A stretch of DNA of 64,000 nt, taken from the NCBI GenBank assembly GCA_944325775.1, contig CALVBL010000008.1, positions 1 through 64,000 of the forward strand, written 5' to 3'. Positions 34,940-41,750 of this stretch are shown in pieces. The first letter of the stretch is position 1. Every line of letters begins with the position of its first letter. A program made the translations under genes and the position numbers. Source of the DNA: an uncultured Helicobacter sp. Its GTDB lineage: Bacteria; Campylobacterota; Campylobacteria; Campylobacterales; Helicobacteraceae. Below the pieces are notes generated by a model that did not search any database, was not told the origin of the DNA, and saw nothing but the letters and a program-made list of their open reading frames with translations.

Positions 34940-35554
34940 ATGCTACCAGAGTGGAGTCCGGAATATTCCGTGCATAATAATATGATCGATACCGAGCACC
35001 GCAAGCTTTTTGAGCTCGCTCACCGGGTGGAGGCGGTGGCTAATAAAGCAGTGAATCGCTCAGAGGTCAAGGAGATTTTGGCAGAGTTTTTCGACTATAT
35101 GCGGGTGCATTTCGCACACGAGGAAGAATATATGAAAAGCATAGGCTATCCAGAGCTGCCTAACCACAGGGAGATTCACAAAGAATTCACGCGAAATGTG
35201 GCAAGTCTAGTCAAAAACTCGCGATCTATCAATGATCTCAAAGAAAGCCTGCTCATCATCGCACGGGATTGGCTCATAGCGCACATTATGCAAGAAGACA
35301 AGCGGATTGAGGAGTGGAATGCCATTCAGATCGCCAACAACACAAAGGCGATCTTGGACAATGCTCCCACTTGCTCCATCGACCAAAAACCACAAAGCTG
35401 CAAACTAGAAGATAGACCCGCAACCTATGTATATCAATGCCACTGCAAGGTACATAAGGTTTCAGAATCCACACACAACAAAATCAATAAAATAGATTCT
35501 AATATCGTGTGCAAAGAGTGCAAATACCCACTGCAATTTCTACGCAAAGAATAA
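34940..35554 (+). CDS. Bacteriohemerythrin with C-terminal cysteine-rich (zinc-ribbon-like) tail
   Basis: 204 residues. Residues 1-135 form a hemerythrin domain with the di-iron ligands: VHNNMIDTEHRKLFEL (first His and HxxxD), HFAHEEEYM (HxxxE), LPNHREIHKEF (His/His) and WLIAHIMQEDKRI (HxxxxD). The extension after about 150 has CHCKVHKV and CKECKYPL, two C-x-C / C-x-x-C pairs that look like a small zinc ribbon. Hemerythrins bind O2; here the protein may protect the oxygen-sensitive class I fumarase encoded 22 bases upstream. That link is inference from position. Confidence 0.85.
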   Translation: MLPEWSPEYSVHNNMIDTEHRKLFELAHRVEAVANKAVNRSEVKEILAEFFDYMRVHFAHEEEYMKSIGYPELPNHREIHKEFTRNVASLVKNSRSINDLKESLLIIARDWLIAHIMQEDKRIEEWNAIQIANNTKAILDNAPTCSIDQKPQSCKLEDRPATYVYQCHCKVHKVSESTHNKINKIDSNIVCKECKYPLQFLRKE

Positions 35555-35595
35555 TCTCAAAGTAAAATTTAAACTAGCTTTTATCAAAGTGTCGC

Positions 35596-35601
35596 TACAA
35601 T
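35596..35601 (+). promoter_or_regulatory. -10 box for atpE
   Basis: TACAAT in GTCGCTACAATC, 68 bases before the atpE ATG. Confidence 0.45.
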
Positions 35602-35669
35602 CACACTTCCAAAGATTTAGTAGGGGATGGATCCGAACGACTTTGTATTTATTCTGTAAGGAGAGCAAG

Positions 35670-35981
35670 ATGAAATTCTTTCTTGTAATGTTTTTCGGTA
35701 TGCTTGGCTTGGCTTTTGGTGCTGATGTGAGCGGCGTGGATATGATCAAGTCTTATTCAGCAGCTGGTGCGGTCATCGGTGTGGGTATCGCAGCACTTGG
35801 TGGTGCCATCGGTATGGGACACGCTGCAGCGGCGACTATCTCTGGGACTGCGCGCAATCCCGGCATCAGTGGTAAATTGCTTGGAACGATGTTTATTGCA
35901 CTTGCACTTATCGAAGCACAAGTGATTTATACATTGGTATTAGCTATTATCGCACTTTATAGCAATCCCTTTCTTTCATAA
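35670..35981 (+). CDS. atpE: ATP synthase F0 subunit c
   Basis: 103 residues from ATG 35670, with AAGGAGAG upstream. A cleavable signal-like N terminus (KFFLVMFFGMLGLAFGA) precedes the two helices. Helix 1 is GAVIGVGIAALGGAIGMG; the polar loop TARNPG; helix 2 FIALALIEAQVIYTLVLA with the proton-binding Glu. c-subunits form the membrane rotor ring. It stands alone, apart from other atp genes, followed by a strong hairpin and two tRNA genes. Confidence 0.94.
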   Translation: MKFFLVMFFGMLGLAFGADVSGVDMIKSYSAAGAVIGVGIAALGGAIGMGHAAAATISGTARNPGISGKLLGTMFIALALIEAQVIYTLVLAIIALYSNPFLS

Positions 35982-35987
35982 ACTTCC

Positions 35988-36005
35988 CTCCCGCGATCGC
36001 GGGAG
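35988..36005 (+). terminator. Terminator after atpE
   Basis: CTCCCGCGATCGCGGGAG, an almost perfect palindrome, begins 6 bases after the atpE stop and just before the first tRNA gene; a CTTT follows. Confidence 0.65.
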
Positions 36006-36009
36006 CTTT

Positions 36010-36094
36010 GCGCTGGTGGTGGAATTGGTAGACACACCATCTTGAGGGGGTGGCGGGGCGACCCGTGCGAGTTCAAATCTCGCTCAGCGCACCA
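36010..36094 (+). tRNA. tRNA-Leu (anticodon GAG)
   Basis: Acceptor stem GCGCTGG pairs with TCAGCGC; anticodon stem CCATC/GGTGG encloses the loop TTGAGGG with anticodon GAG; the long variable arm and T arm (GCGAGTTCAAATCTCGC) are typical of tRNA-Leu. Encoded CCA at 36092-36094. Confidence 0.93.
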
Positions 36095-36116
36095 TTTTTC
36101 TTTCTAATATACACAA

Positions 36117-36203
36117 GCCGGGGTGGTGAAATTGGTAGACGCGCTAGACTCAAAATCTAGTAGGGGCAACCCTGTGTCGGTTCGATTCCGACCCTCGGCA
36201 CCA
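36117..36203 (+). tRNA. tRNA-Leu (anticodon CAA)
   Basis: Acceptor stem GCCGGGG pairs with CCTCGGC; anticodon stem CTAGA/TCTAG encloses CTCAAAA with anticodon CAA; T arm GTCGGTTCGATTCCGAC; encoded CCA at 36201-36203. 22 bases after the first tRNA-Leu gene, so probably one transcript. Confidence 0.93.
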
Positions 36204-36528
36204 CTGATTTTTACTTCAAGTCTAGTTCTAAAATATCAAAATCAAATCTTGGTGGTCGCTTTAGCACAAAAACTCTGAATCTTTAAAATCCCACTTTTGT
36301 ACGATTCACACTTGTCTGCTTTTTCCACTTACTCTGACATACCGCGTAGAATCTCCCACTAAGATTCTATAATGAGCGCAAAGAATGTGATTTCAATATG
36401 CGTATATCCCACAATCCCACCCATTTGCGCGTTACAAATCCACATTGGCACAAACCCATTTGCTTCTGTGAATCTCCATAAACTTCAGCAAAATTATCAC
36501 AAATATTGTCTTTTTAAGCTTCCTATAA

Positions 36529-36537
36529 GGGGGGGGG
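36529..36537 (+). repeat. Orphan poly-G tract (G9), intergenic
   Basis: Nine Gs in TATAAGGGGGGGGGATAG, not inside a supported gene. It is about 115 bases upstream of the -10 box of the beta-barrel gene and shares its flanks (AAG run, then ATA) with other tracts in the window. Confidence 0.85.
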
Positions 36538-36651
36538 ATAGAATAGCAGGGTTTTTGTTTTTGACTGAAATATTGTGAATCTATGTGCATTGGTCGTGAA
36601 TCTAAGTGCTTAGATTCTACAGATTCTGCGACACTGCTGGTGGCTGTGGAT

Positions 36652-36657
36652 TACAAT
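36652..36657 (+). promoter_or_regulatory. -10 box for outer-membrane beta-barrel gene
   Basis: TACAAT 43 bases before ATG 36701, with CAAGGAG as RBS. Confidence 0.5.
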
Positions 36658-36700
36658 AGACACAAAAACAAAACGATCACAACAAAAACAAGGAGTTTGT

Positions 36701-37354
36701 ATGAAAAAACTTATGGTAAGCGGAGCGTTAGCTCTAGCACTGACTTCAAGTGCTGTAGTAGCAGAAGAGAGTGGTGCGTTTGTGGGGCTAGATTTGGGTA
36801 TAAGCAATGCGGTAATGACACAAGAGATGACTGTTTCTTGGAATGGCAACACTAATACCTTGATCGATAAAACAACAAGCGTAGGCAACTTCCGTTATGG
36901 ACTTATGGGTGGATATAAGTGGTTTTTTACCGAAAGCTTTGGTTTGAGAACTTATCTCCAAGTCAATAATGGGACAAACTACTCTCCAATAGAAGAAACT
37001 CATGTAAGCATCAGCACCCTCAATGTAATGGCAAATGTCGATGCGCTCTATAATTTCTACACAAGTGAGCAAAGCTCTGCTGGATTATTCGCTGGTCTCT
37101 CCTTTGGCTATGCTATTCACTATGGTGATACAGTCGATGCTATGACTGCTGGTGGACTCAAAGACCCTTCAGGTTTTGATATGGGGATCAACCTCGGTCT
37201 TAGGACGATTTTTGCTAAGCACCATGGTGTAGAGTTCTTCAATCGCTTTGGTGTGGTTGGCGCGAGCGCTACAACAGAACAAAGTGGTGATGAAATCAAA
37301 ATGTCAATCCTCCAACCCTATGCCTTTGGTGTGCGCTATACATACAATTTCTAA
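36701..37354 (+). CDS. Outer-membrane beta-barrel protein
   Basis: 217 residues. Signal peptide MKKLMVSGALALALTSSAVVA, then GAFVGLDLGISNAV and alternating amphipathic strands (RYGLMGGYKWFFTESFGLRTYLQV, SAGLFAGLSFGYAIHYGD). The C terminus FGVRYTYNF ends in Phe with aromatic residues at alternate positions, the outer-membrane insertion signal. It suits the small OmpA-like 8-strand barrel family found in Helicobacter (similar to the C-terminal barrel of Hop/Hor proteins). Specific role unknown. A strong hairpin follows. Confidence 0.83.
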   Translation: MKKLMVSGALALALTSSAVVAEESGAFVGLDLGISNAVMTQEMTVSWNGNTNTLIDKTTSVGNFRYGLMGGYKWFFTESFGLRTYLQVNNGTNYSPIEETHVSISTLNVMANVDALYNFYTSEQSSAGLFAGLSFGYAIHYGDTVDAMTAGGLKDPSGFDMGINLGLRTIFAKHHGVEFFNRFGVVGASATTEQSGDEIKMSILQPYAFGVRYTYNF

Positions 37355-37362
37355 TCCCCATT

Positions 37363-37402
37363 TGCCAAACACACAAGGGCTTGCGCTCTTGTGTGTTTGG
37401 CA
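37363..37402. terminator. Long bidirectional hairpin after beta-barrel gene
   Basis: TGCCAAACACACAAG (37363-37377) pairs perfectly with CTTGTGTGTTTGGCA (37388-37402), and three inner pairs extend the stem to about 18. It starts 8 bases after the stop codon and is the most stable hairpin I saw in the window. Confidence 0.75.
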
Positions 37403-37507
37403 CTCCTATTTATTCCCCTCACTGCTCTTATATAATCAATTTTTGACAAGAGTTTTTATAGAATCTAGATTCACATACTTATAAATTCTATCAATTACCC
37501 ACACCCG

Positions 37508-38632
37508 CTACTTGTGTGATCTCCCAAACGCCTTAGCAAGCTCTCTTTTGATATTCATACGCAATGCCCTTAAAGGATCGCTGCCTTTGAGTAAGATTCT
37601 ATAATGGCGCTTTAAATGCGCACCATCGCCCCTGCGTGCAGCTTTTTGCGGACCTTGCGACACGATAGAATCCAAAAACGTCTCCAGCTTTTTCTCATAA
37701 TACTCATAGGGATTAAAATCGCCCAAAAACAAGGGCTGCAAGTACATCTCTCTATACGCCTTATCATCGTTATCGACACGCCGCACTTCCTGTACCAAAT
37801 CCTGTAAGCTAGGGAAATTATGCGCGTTAATGAACGCTTTGGGGTTTATCGTGTATTCAAGCAGATTTGGCGAAATATGCGGAATACACATATCGATCTC
37901 ATCGGTATTTTGCAGCTTGCTATGGTTTTTGTCCATTAAGGGGGGGGGATATGCACAGCGCAAACTCGTATCGCCCCAATATATCGGTATGCAGCCCGTA
38001 GCATACGCATCAAGGAGCTTCTCGGTCAGATACCCAGGATAGCTTGAGTTTTCAAAGCAGATGTGAAATTTATATTCCCGCAGCCACTTGCGTTTGCTAG
38101 TTTGAAAATCATCGTATCGATCCCCTATTGCCCCACCGATGTTGTTATTCCACCGCCCACCAGAATCCACTCGCTTATACGCACTTAAGATCTCAAGAAA
38201 CCTATCGCGCACCCTTGTGTGTTCTCCGCCGCCATTTGTCGCCATAAACGCACAAAACTTCCCTCGCTCTGCAGTCTTTGAGGATAAGGCGCGCGTGCTG
38301 GATTGTCTATGAAGCTCGCGCAAATGCTCTGAAGGTAAAAACCCAAAAGGCAAACGCAAATGCCTATCGCTAAAGTCCATATAGTCAAAGTCTATGCCAT
38401 AATCTGCTATATTCCAATTTGTGCGGAGATTTTCCCCGGTGAAAAATATCCGAATACAATCATATTGCAGGTGTTTGTTTCCAAAAGGACCATAGAGCAA
38501 AAAGTCTGGATTCTCACTATAGCGCACATCATACTTACGCGATAGAATCTGCACGAAAATATCAGTATAGAAGTTCTCCTCCGTATCAGACAAATACCAA
38601 TCCACGATACGCATACGCACCACAGGCTTCAT
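37508..38632 (-). CDS. Alpha-1,3-fucosyltransferase (GT10), phase-variable by C9
   Basis: 374 residues; AAAGGAAA precedes ATG 38632. The GT10 core is clear: IRIFFTGENLRTNW (61-73), DYGIDFDYM, KFCAFMATN and the fucosyltransferase motif YKFHICFENSSYPGYLTEK (about 187-205), then AYATGCIPIYWGD. After DTS (223) an extra 38 residues (224-261), including Pro-Pro-Pro from a C9 run, precede TINPKAFINAHNF, which in related enzymes follows YWG directly. The basic amphipathic C terminus (LKRHYRILLKGSD...IKRELAKAF) suits membrane association; the DDLRxNY heptads of H. pylori FutA/B are absent. Expected to add fucose to GlcNAc in Lewis-type O-antigen mimicking host glycans. Currently ON. Confidence 0.88.
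   Translation of the reverse strand: MKPVVRMRIVDWYLSDTEENFYTDIFVQILSRKYDVRYSENPDFLLYGPFGNKHLQYDCIRIFFTGENLRTNWNIADYGIDFDYMDFSDRHLRLPFGFLPSEHLRELHRQSSTRALSSKTAERGKFCAFMATNGGGEHTRVRDRFLEILSAYKRVDSGGRWNNNIGGAIGDRYDDFQTSKRKWLREYKFHICFENSSYPGYLTEKLLDAYATGCIPIYWGDTSLRCAYPPPLMDKNHSKLQNTDEIDMCIPHISPNLLEYTINPKAFINAHNFPSLQDLVQEVRRVDNDDKAYREMYLQPLFLGDFNPYEYYEKKLETFLDSIVSQGPQKAARRGDGAHLKRHYRILLKGSDPLRALRMNIKRELAKAFGRSHK
37940..37948 (-). repeat. Poly-C tract (C9 on coding strand) inside fucosyltransferase gene
   Basis: Nine Gs on the plus strand, read as CCCCCCCCC in the gene, codons 228-231 (Pro-Pro-Pro). Slippage would remove the last third of the enzyme. Confidence 0.9.
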
Positions 38633-38647
38633 GCTTTTCCTTTATAT

Positions 38648-39127
38648 CTATTTGTTTTCTCTTAGCACCTCTAGGACTAGATCCCGATTATGCAGATACG
38701 CACGCACCCGTACAGCTGGGATCTCTAGCAGTGCATACTGCCTAATCGCACTATCACGCCATAGATTCTCATCATGTAGCAACACCTCGTGGCTATAGAG
38801 ACACTCTAGCACCTGCTCCTTTTCTCGCTTGAGTAGCGCGATGATAAAAAACGCCATATCATCGGTAATATCATAATCCCCCACATCAATCTGACATACA
38901 AAAGCGACCTCACTTGGCTTGTGCTGCATCGCCCTAGAAACACGATATCGCTCTCCCACAGGGATAGAATCCCTAAGCTCCAGCTTGTAAGACACCAGTG
39001 CCTCCACCTGTATGCCCTCAAGCCTCTCATCATACTCTAGCTCATCAAGACTCGATACAGCCCACAATCCCCCCACAAAAGCGCACAAACACGCACAAAC
39101 CCTAAGGCTTTGACAATGCTTTGACAT
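38648..39127 (-). CDS. Hypothetical exported protein
   Basis: 159 residues from ATG 39127 (a TTG three codons upstream is possible). An N-terminal signal, SLRVCACLCAFVGGLWAV, is followed by an acidic soluble domain (DELEYDERLEGIQVEALVSYKLELRDSIPV, later VAFVCQIDVGDYDITDDMAFFIIALLKREK). No recognised family. It overlaps the preceding small membrane-protein gene by 26 bases and is the last gene of the run that begins with dedA. Confidence 0.65.
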   Translation of the reverse strand: MSKHCQSLRVCACLCAFVGGLWAVSSLDELEYDERLEGIQVEALVSYKLELRDSIPVGERYRVSRAMQHKPSEVAFVCQIDVGDYDITDDMAFFIIALLKREKEQVLECLYSHEVLLHDENLWRDSAIRQYALLEIPAVRVRAYLHNRDLVLEVLRENK

Positions 39128-39296
39128 ACTGCTCAAGTTCTATCACGCGGTGGCTGATCCCTGCACTTGCATCAATTTGTGTTACCATCATATACACGCA
39201 TAGCACGCCAAGCACTAGGACCAAACACACGCAAAACAGGCTGATTTTCACCGCCCTCTTGGCAATCTTTAGTGAATCTTCCTCGCGTATTGACAT
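39102..39296 (-). CDS. Small single-pass membrane protein, DUF5408-like
   Basis: 64 residues: a charged N terminus (SIREEDSLKIAKRAVK), one long helix (ISLFCVCLVLVLGVLCVYMMV) and a short periplasmic tail with SHRVIELEQYVKAL. The layout and tail resemble a small Helicobacter family I recall as DUF5408; that is from memory. It is 1 base downstream of znuB, with AGGAGGT-like sequence inside the znuB end, so it is translated with that operon. Function unknown. Confidence 0.65.
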   Translation of the reverse strand: MSIREEDSLKIAKRAVKISLFCVCLVLVLGVLCVYMMVTQIDASAGISHRVIELEQYVKALSKP

Positions 39297-39297
39297 C

Positions 39298-40122
39298 TTA
39301 AACCTCCTTTTGTAAGATTGACCTAACCCCCAAGCTTATGAGTATTCCCACACACATCAGTAGCACGATACACGCGCCCGGGCTGATATTAAGCCAATAA
39401 GCAAGAAAGAATCCAACCCACATAAATGCTAACGAGAGCGCAAATCCCACAACCATCATCGCTCTAAGCGATGCTACAAATAGTTGAGCGATATACGCAG
39501 GGATCGAGAGAATTGCCAACACGAGTATGAGCCCTGCCACACTCATGCTCATTACCACGCCCACTGCTATAAATACAAATATCACACCACCAAGCCATAC
39601 GCTACTCACGCCCTGCACACGACAAAACGCCTCATCATACAAAAGCCCCAGAATCTGCCTATAATACACACCTACAAAACCCAGCAACACCACATCATAC
39701 ACCGCGATAGCCAGCGCCTCCTCATCACTCACAGCGATGATAGAGCCAAAGAGATAGCTTGCTATATCACTATTATAACCCGGTGTAAGATCGATAAACA
39801 CCACGCCCAGCGCCATACCAAACGCCCAAATCGCCCCCATATATGAATCTAGCCGATCACCAAAATGCCGATCCGCCCACGAGAGAAACAACGCCAGCAC
39901 AATCGCAAATAGCATCGCACCCAAAGTCGGTGAGAATCCACAAAAAAGTGCTAATCCCACACCACCAAACGCACTATGCGCCACGCTCCCAGCGACAAAG
40001 ACCTTTTTGTTCGCCACAGCGATAGAGCCTATCACGCCACTCACAACACTCACCAAAAATGACACTAAAAGTGCCATCCACACGAACTTCAAGCTCACAA
40101 GCTCGGACAGAGATTCTATCAT
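39298..40122 (-). CDS. znuB: Zinc/manganese ABC transporter permease
   Basis: 274 residues with about eight hydrophobic segments. GSVAHSAFGGVGLALFCG is the conserved cytoplasmic-loop signature of ABC-3 metal permeases, and MSVAGLILVLAILSIPAYIAQLF is near the C-terminal coupling region. It forms the membrane channel for ZnuA-delivered metal. Its ATG at 40122 overlaps the stop of znuC (ATGA-type overlap). Confidence 0.9.
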   Translation of the reverse strand: MIESLSELVSLKFVWMALLVSFLVSVVSGVIGSIAVANKKVFVAGSVAHSAFGGVGLALFCGFSPTLGAMLFAIVLALFLSWADRHFGDRLDSYMGAIWAFGMALGVVFIDLTPGYNSDIASYLFGSIIAVSDEEALAIAVYDVVLLGFVGVYYRQILGLLYDEAFCRVQGVSSVWLGGVIFVFIAVGVVMSMSVAGLILVLAILSIPAYIAQLFVASLRAMMVVGFALSLAFMWVGFFLAYWLNISPGACIVLLMCVGILISLGVRSILQKEV

Positions 40123-40871
40123 CGCTCCTCTCCTGTATCTTTATGGCTTGGCATGCTTGGGAATGGAGTATTTGTAAGCTGATAAAACAGATCAATCTCG
40201 CAAAAATGCCCGCTAGATTCTATAAATTTCACATCTGGGACATCGTGAAGCACCGCAGTTTTGTTGATATACACGACCTTGTGTGCATAGCGCAAAATCG
40301 ATGAAATATCATGGCTAATCACCATAATACTCATACGCGCACTTAGAGTCTTAAGAATCTCAAATATATCCTCTTGCCCCTTGACATCGACACTCGCGGT
40401 AGGCTCATCAAGGATCAATATATGCGGCTTAGCGCACAACGCCCTAGCGATGAACACCCTCTGACGCTCCCCACCGCTTAAATGTCCTATCTTGCGCTTA
40501 GCCAAATGCGCGATCCCTAGACTCTCCATCACTTCCATGGCATAGGCTTTTTGCTCTCGTGTAGCCACAAAAAATCCTTTGTGCAAAAATCCCATCATCA
40601 CGACTTCATACGCGCTGATGGGGAAATCAAGGTGCTCCATCGTGTTTTGAGCCACATAACCTATGCGCACATCTTTGGGCGTGTAAGCTATATTCCCGAT
40701 GTGTGGGGTTAAAAGCCCCACTAAAAGCTTAGCAAAAGTGCTCTTGCCCCCGCCGTTTGGACCTATGATAGCCACAAACTCGTGCGGATTTAGCACGAGA
40801 TTCACACCATCTAAGACACGCTCACGCCCATAGCAAAAGCATAGATTTGAGACTTGGAGCAGCGGAGTCAT
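40119..40871 (-). CDS. znuC: Zinc/manganese ABC transporter ATP-binding protein
   Basis: 250 residues from ATG 40871 (MTPLLQVSNLCFCYGRERVL). The open frame runs 23 codons further into znuA, but those codons look non-native. Walker A GPNGGGKSTFAKLL, signature LSGGERQRVFIARAL, Walker B ILILDEPTASVD and the H-loop VISHDIS are complete. It energises metal uptake through ZnuB. Confidence 0.91.
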   Translation of the reverse strand: MTPLLQVSNLCFCYGRERVLDGVNLVLNPHEFVAIIGPNGGGKSTFAKLLVGLLTPHIGNIAYTPKDVRIGYVAQNTMEHLDFPISAYEVVMMGFLHKGFFVATREQKAYAMEVMESLGIAHLAKRKIGHLSGGERQRVFIARALCAKPHILILDEPTASVDVKGQEDIFEILKTLSARMSIMVISHDISSILRYAHKVVYINKTAVLHDVPDVKFIESSGHFCEIDLFYQLTNTPFPSMPSHKDTGEER

Positions 40872-40911
40872 AGGCGCGCTTTCACTAGGTGTGTTTTGTT
40901 GGACGTGTGGC

Positions 40912-41721
40912 TCATTCCTGCGTAGCGATCGCCTTGGCATACTCTCTCATCGCCTCTGCCCAATCCTCCTGCAGCGAATCTAGCTCCACGATTTTGAGCC
41001 CTAGCTCTGTGCTAAGTGCCTGCACCTGCTTTTTAGAAAACTGCGGCTGGAGGAAAATCGTGCGAATCCGCTGTGCCTTAATCGTAGCGATCACTTCCTG
41101 CAAATGCGCGCTCTTGGCTTCTTTGCCTTCAGATTCTATGGCGATTTCTTCTAATCCATAATCACTGGCAAAATACCCCCACGCCGGGTGATACACCACA
41201 AACACCTTTTTAGCACTAGACTTAGCAAACATCGCTTTGATTTCAGAATCTAGTGCGTCAATCTCCTTGAGAAGATCCTCGTAATTTTGCTTATAAAAAT
41301 TCTTGTTTTTGAGATCGATACCCGCGATGGCGTGGAATATCTCACGCGCCTGAATCTTCATTAGTGCTGGTGAGAGCCAAATATGCGGATCGTGTGCGAC
41401 TTTGAATCCTGACTGCGTGAGGGCGCGTGGTACATCGACAAAGCGCAACTTAGGATTTACAGATTTGAATCTACGAAACCATTTTTTTTCAAAAGGCATA
41501 CCCACGCCCACATAGATATGGGATTCTTTGACATCGCGCATTTGCAGTGGCAGAGGCTCATAGAGCTCTGGAGATTTGCCCTTAGGCACCATCACTTTGA
41601 CATCGGCGTAGTCTTTTGCGATTTTTTGGACGAGATAGCTCTGTGGTAGCACACTCACCATCACCACGACCTTCGCCTGCGCAACAGCCAGCAATATTCC
41701 CAACACAAACAAATATCTCAA
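40912..41721 (-). CDS. znuA: Metal ABC transporter substrate-binding protein ZnuA-like
   Basis: 269 residues. Signal peptide MRYLFVLGILLAVAQA. Ligand region: VPKGKSPELYEPLPLQMRD (replacing the usual first His with Tyr), HDPHIWLSP with the second His, VYHPAWGYFASDYGL with the third, and the acidic end EIAIESEGKE. No His-rich loop. The cluster-9 family carries Zn2+ or Mn2+ in the periplasm; the operon with znuC and znuB supports zinc. The atypical first ligand position is worth noting. Confidence 0.88.
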   Translation of the reverse strand: MRYLFVLGILLAVAQAKVVVMVSVLPQSYLVQKIAKDYADVKVMVPKGKSPELYEPLPLQMRDVKESHIYVGVGMPFEKKWFRRFKSVNPKLRFVDVPRALTQSGFKVAHDPHIWLSPALMKIQAREIFHAIAGIDLKNKNFYKQNYEDLLKEIDALDSEIKAMFAKSSAKKVFVVYHPAWGYFASDYGLEEIAIESEGKEAKSAHLQEVIATIKAQRIRTIFLQPQFSKKQVQALSTELGLKIVELDSLQEDWAEAMREYAKAIATQE

Positions 41722-41750
41722 ACAACACTCCTTTTCAAAATATGATTAGA

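Larger units (their letters stand above)
36204..36700. other. Non-coding gap with orphan poly-G tract and repeated heptamers
   Basis: About 500 bases between the tRNA genes and the beta-barrel gene. It holds a G9 run (36529-36537) in no convincing gene, a dense cluster of GAATCT/AGATTC words (36590-36630), and the promoter of the next gene at 36652. Two short open frames (36372-36578 and 36583-36855) have no RBS or motif and are not called. The G9 and the short frame around it may be the remnant of a phase-variable gene. Confidence 0.55.

Noticed and set aside
36372..36855. Two short plus-strand frames around the orphan G9 tract
   Set aside because: No RBS and no recognisable family; the second runs into the signal-peptide region of the real beta-barrel gene in another frame.
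40872..40940. N-terminal extension of znuC (MPRRSLRRNEP...)
   Set aside because: It overlaps znuA, is Arg/Pro-rich and unlike ABC ATPases; the ATG at 40871 begins the normal fold.
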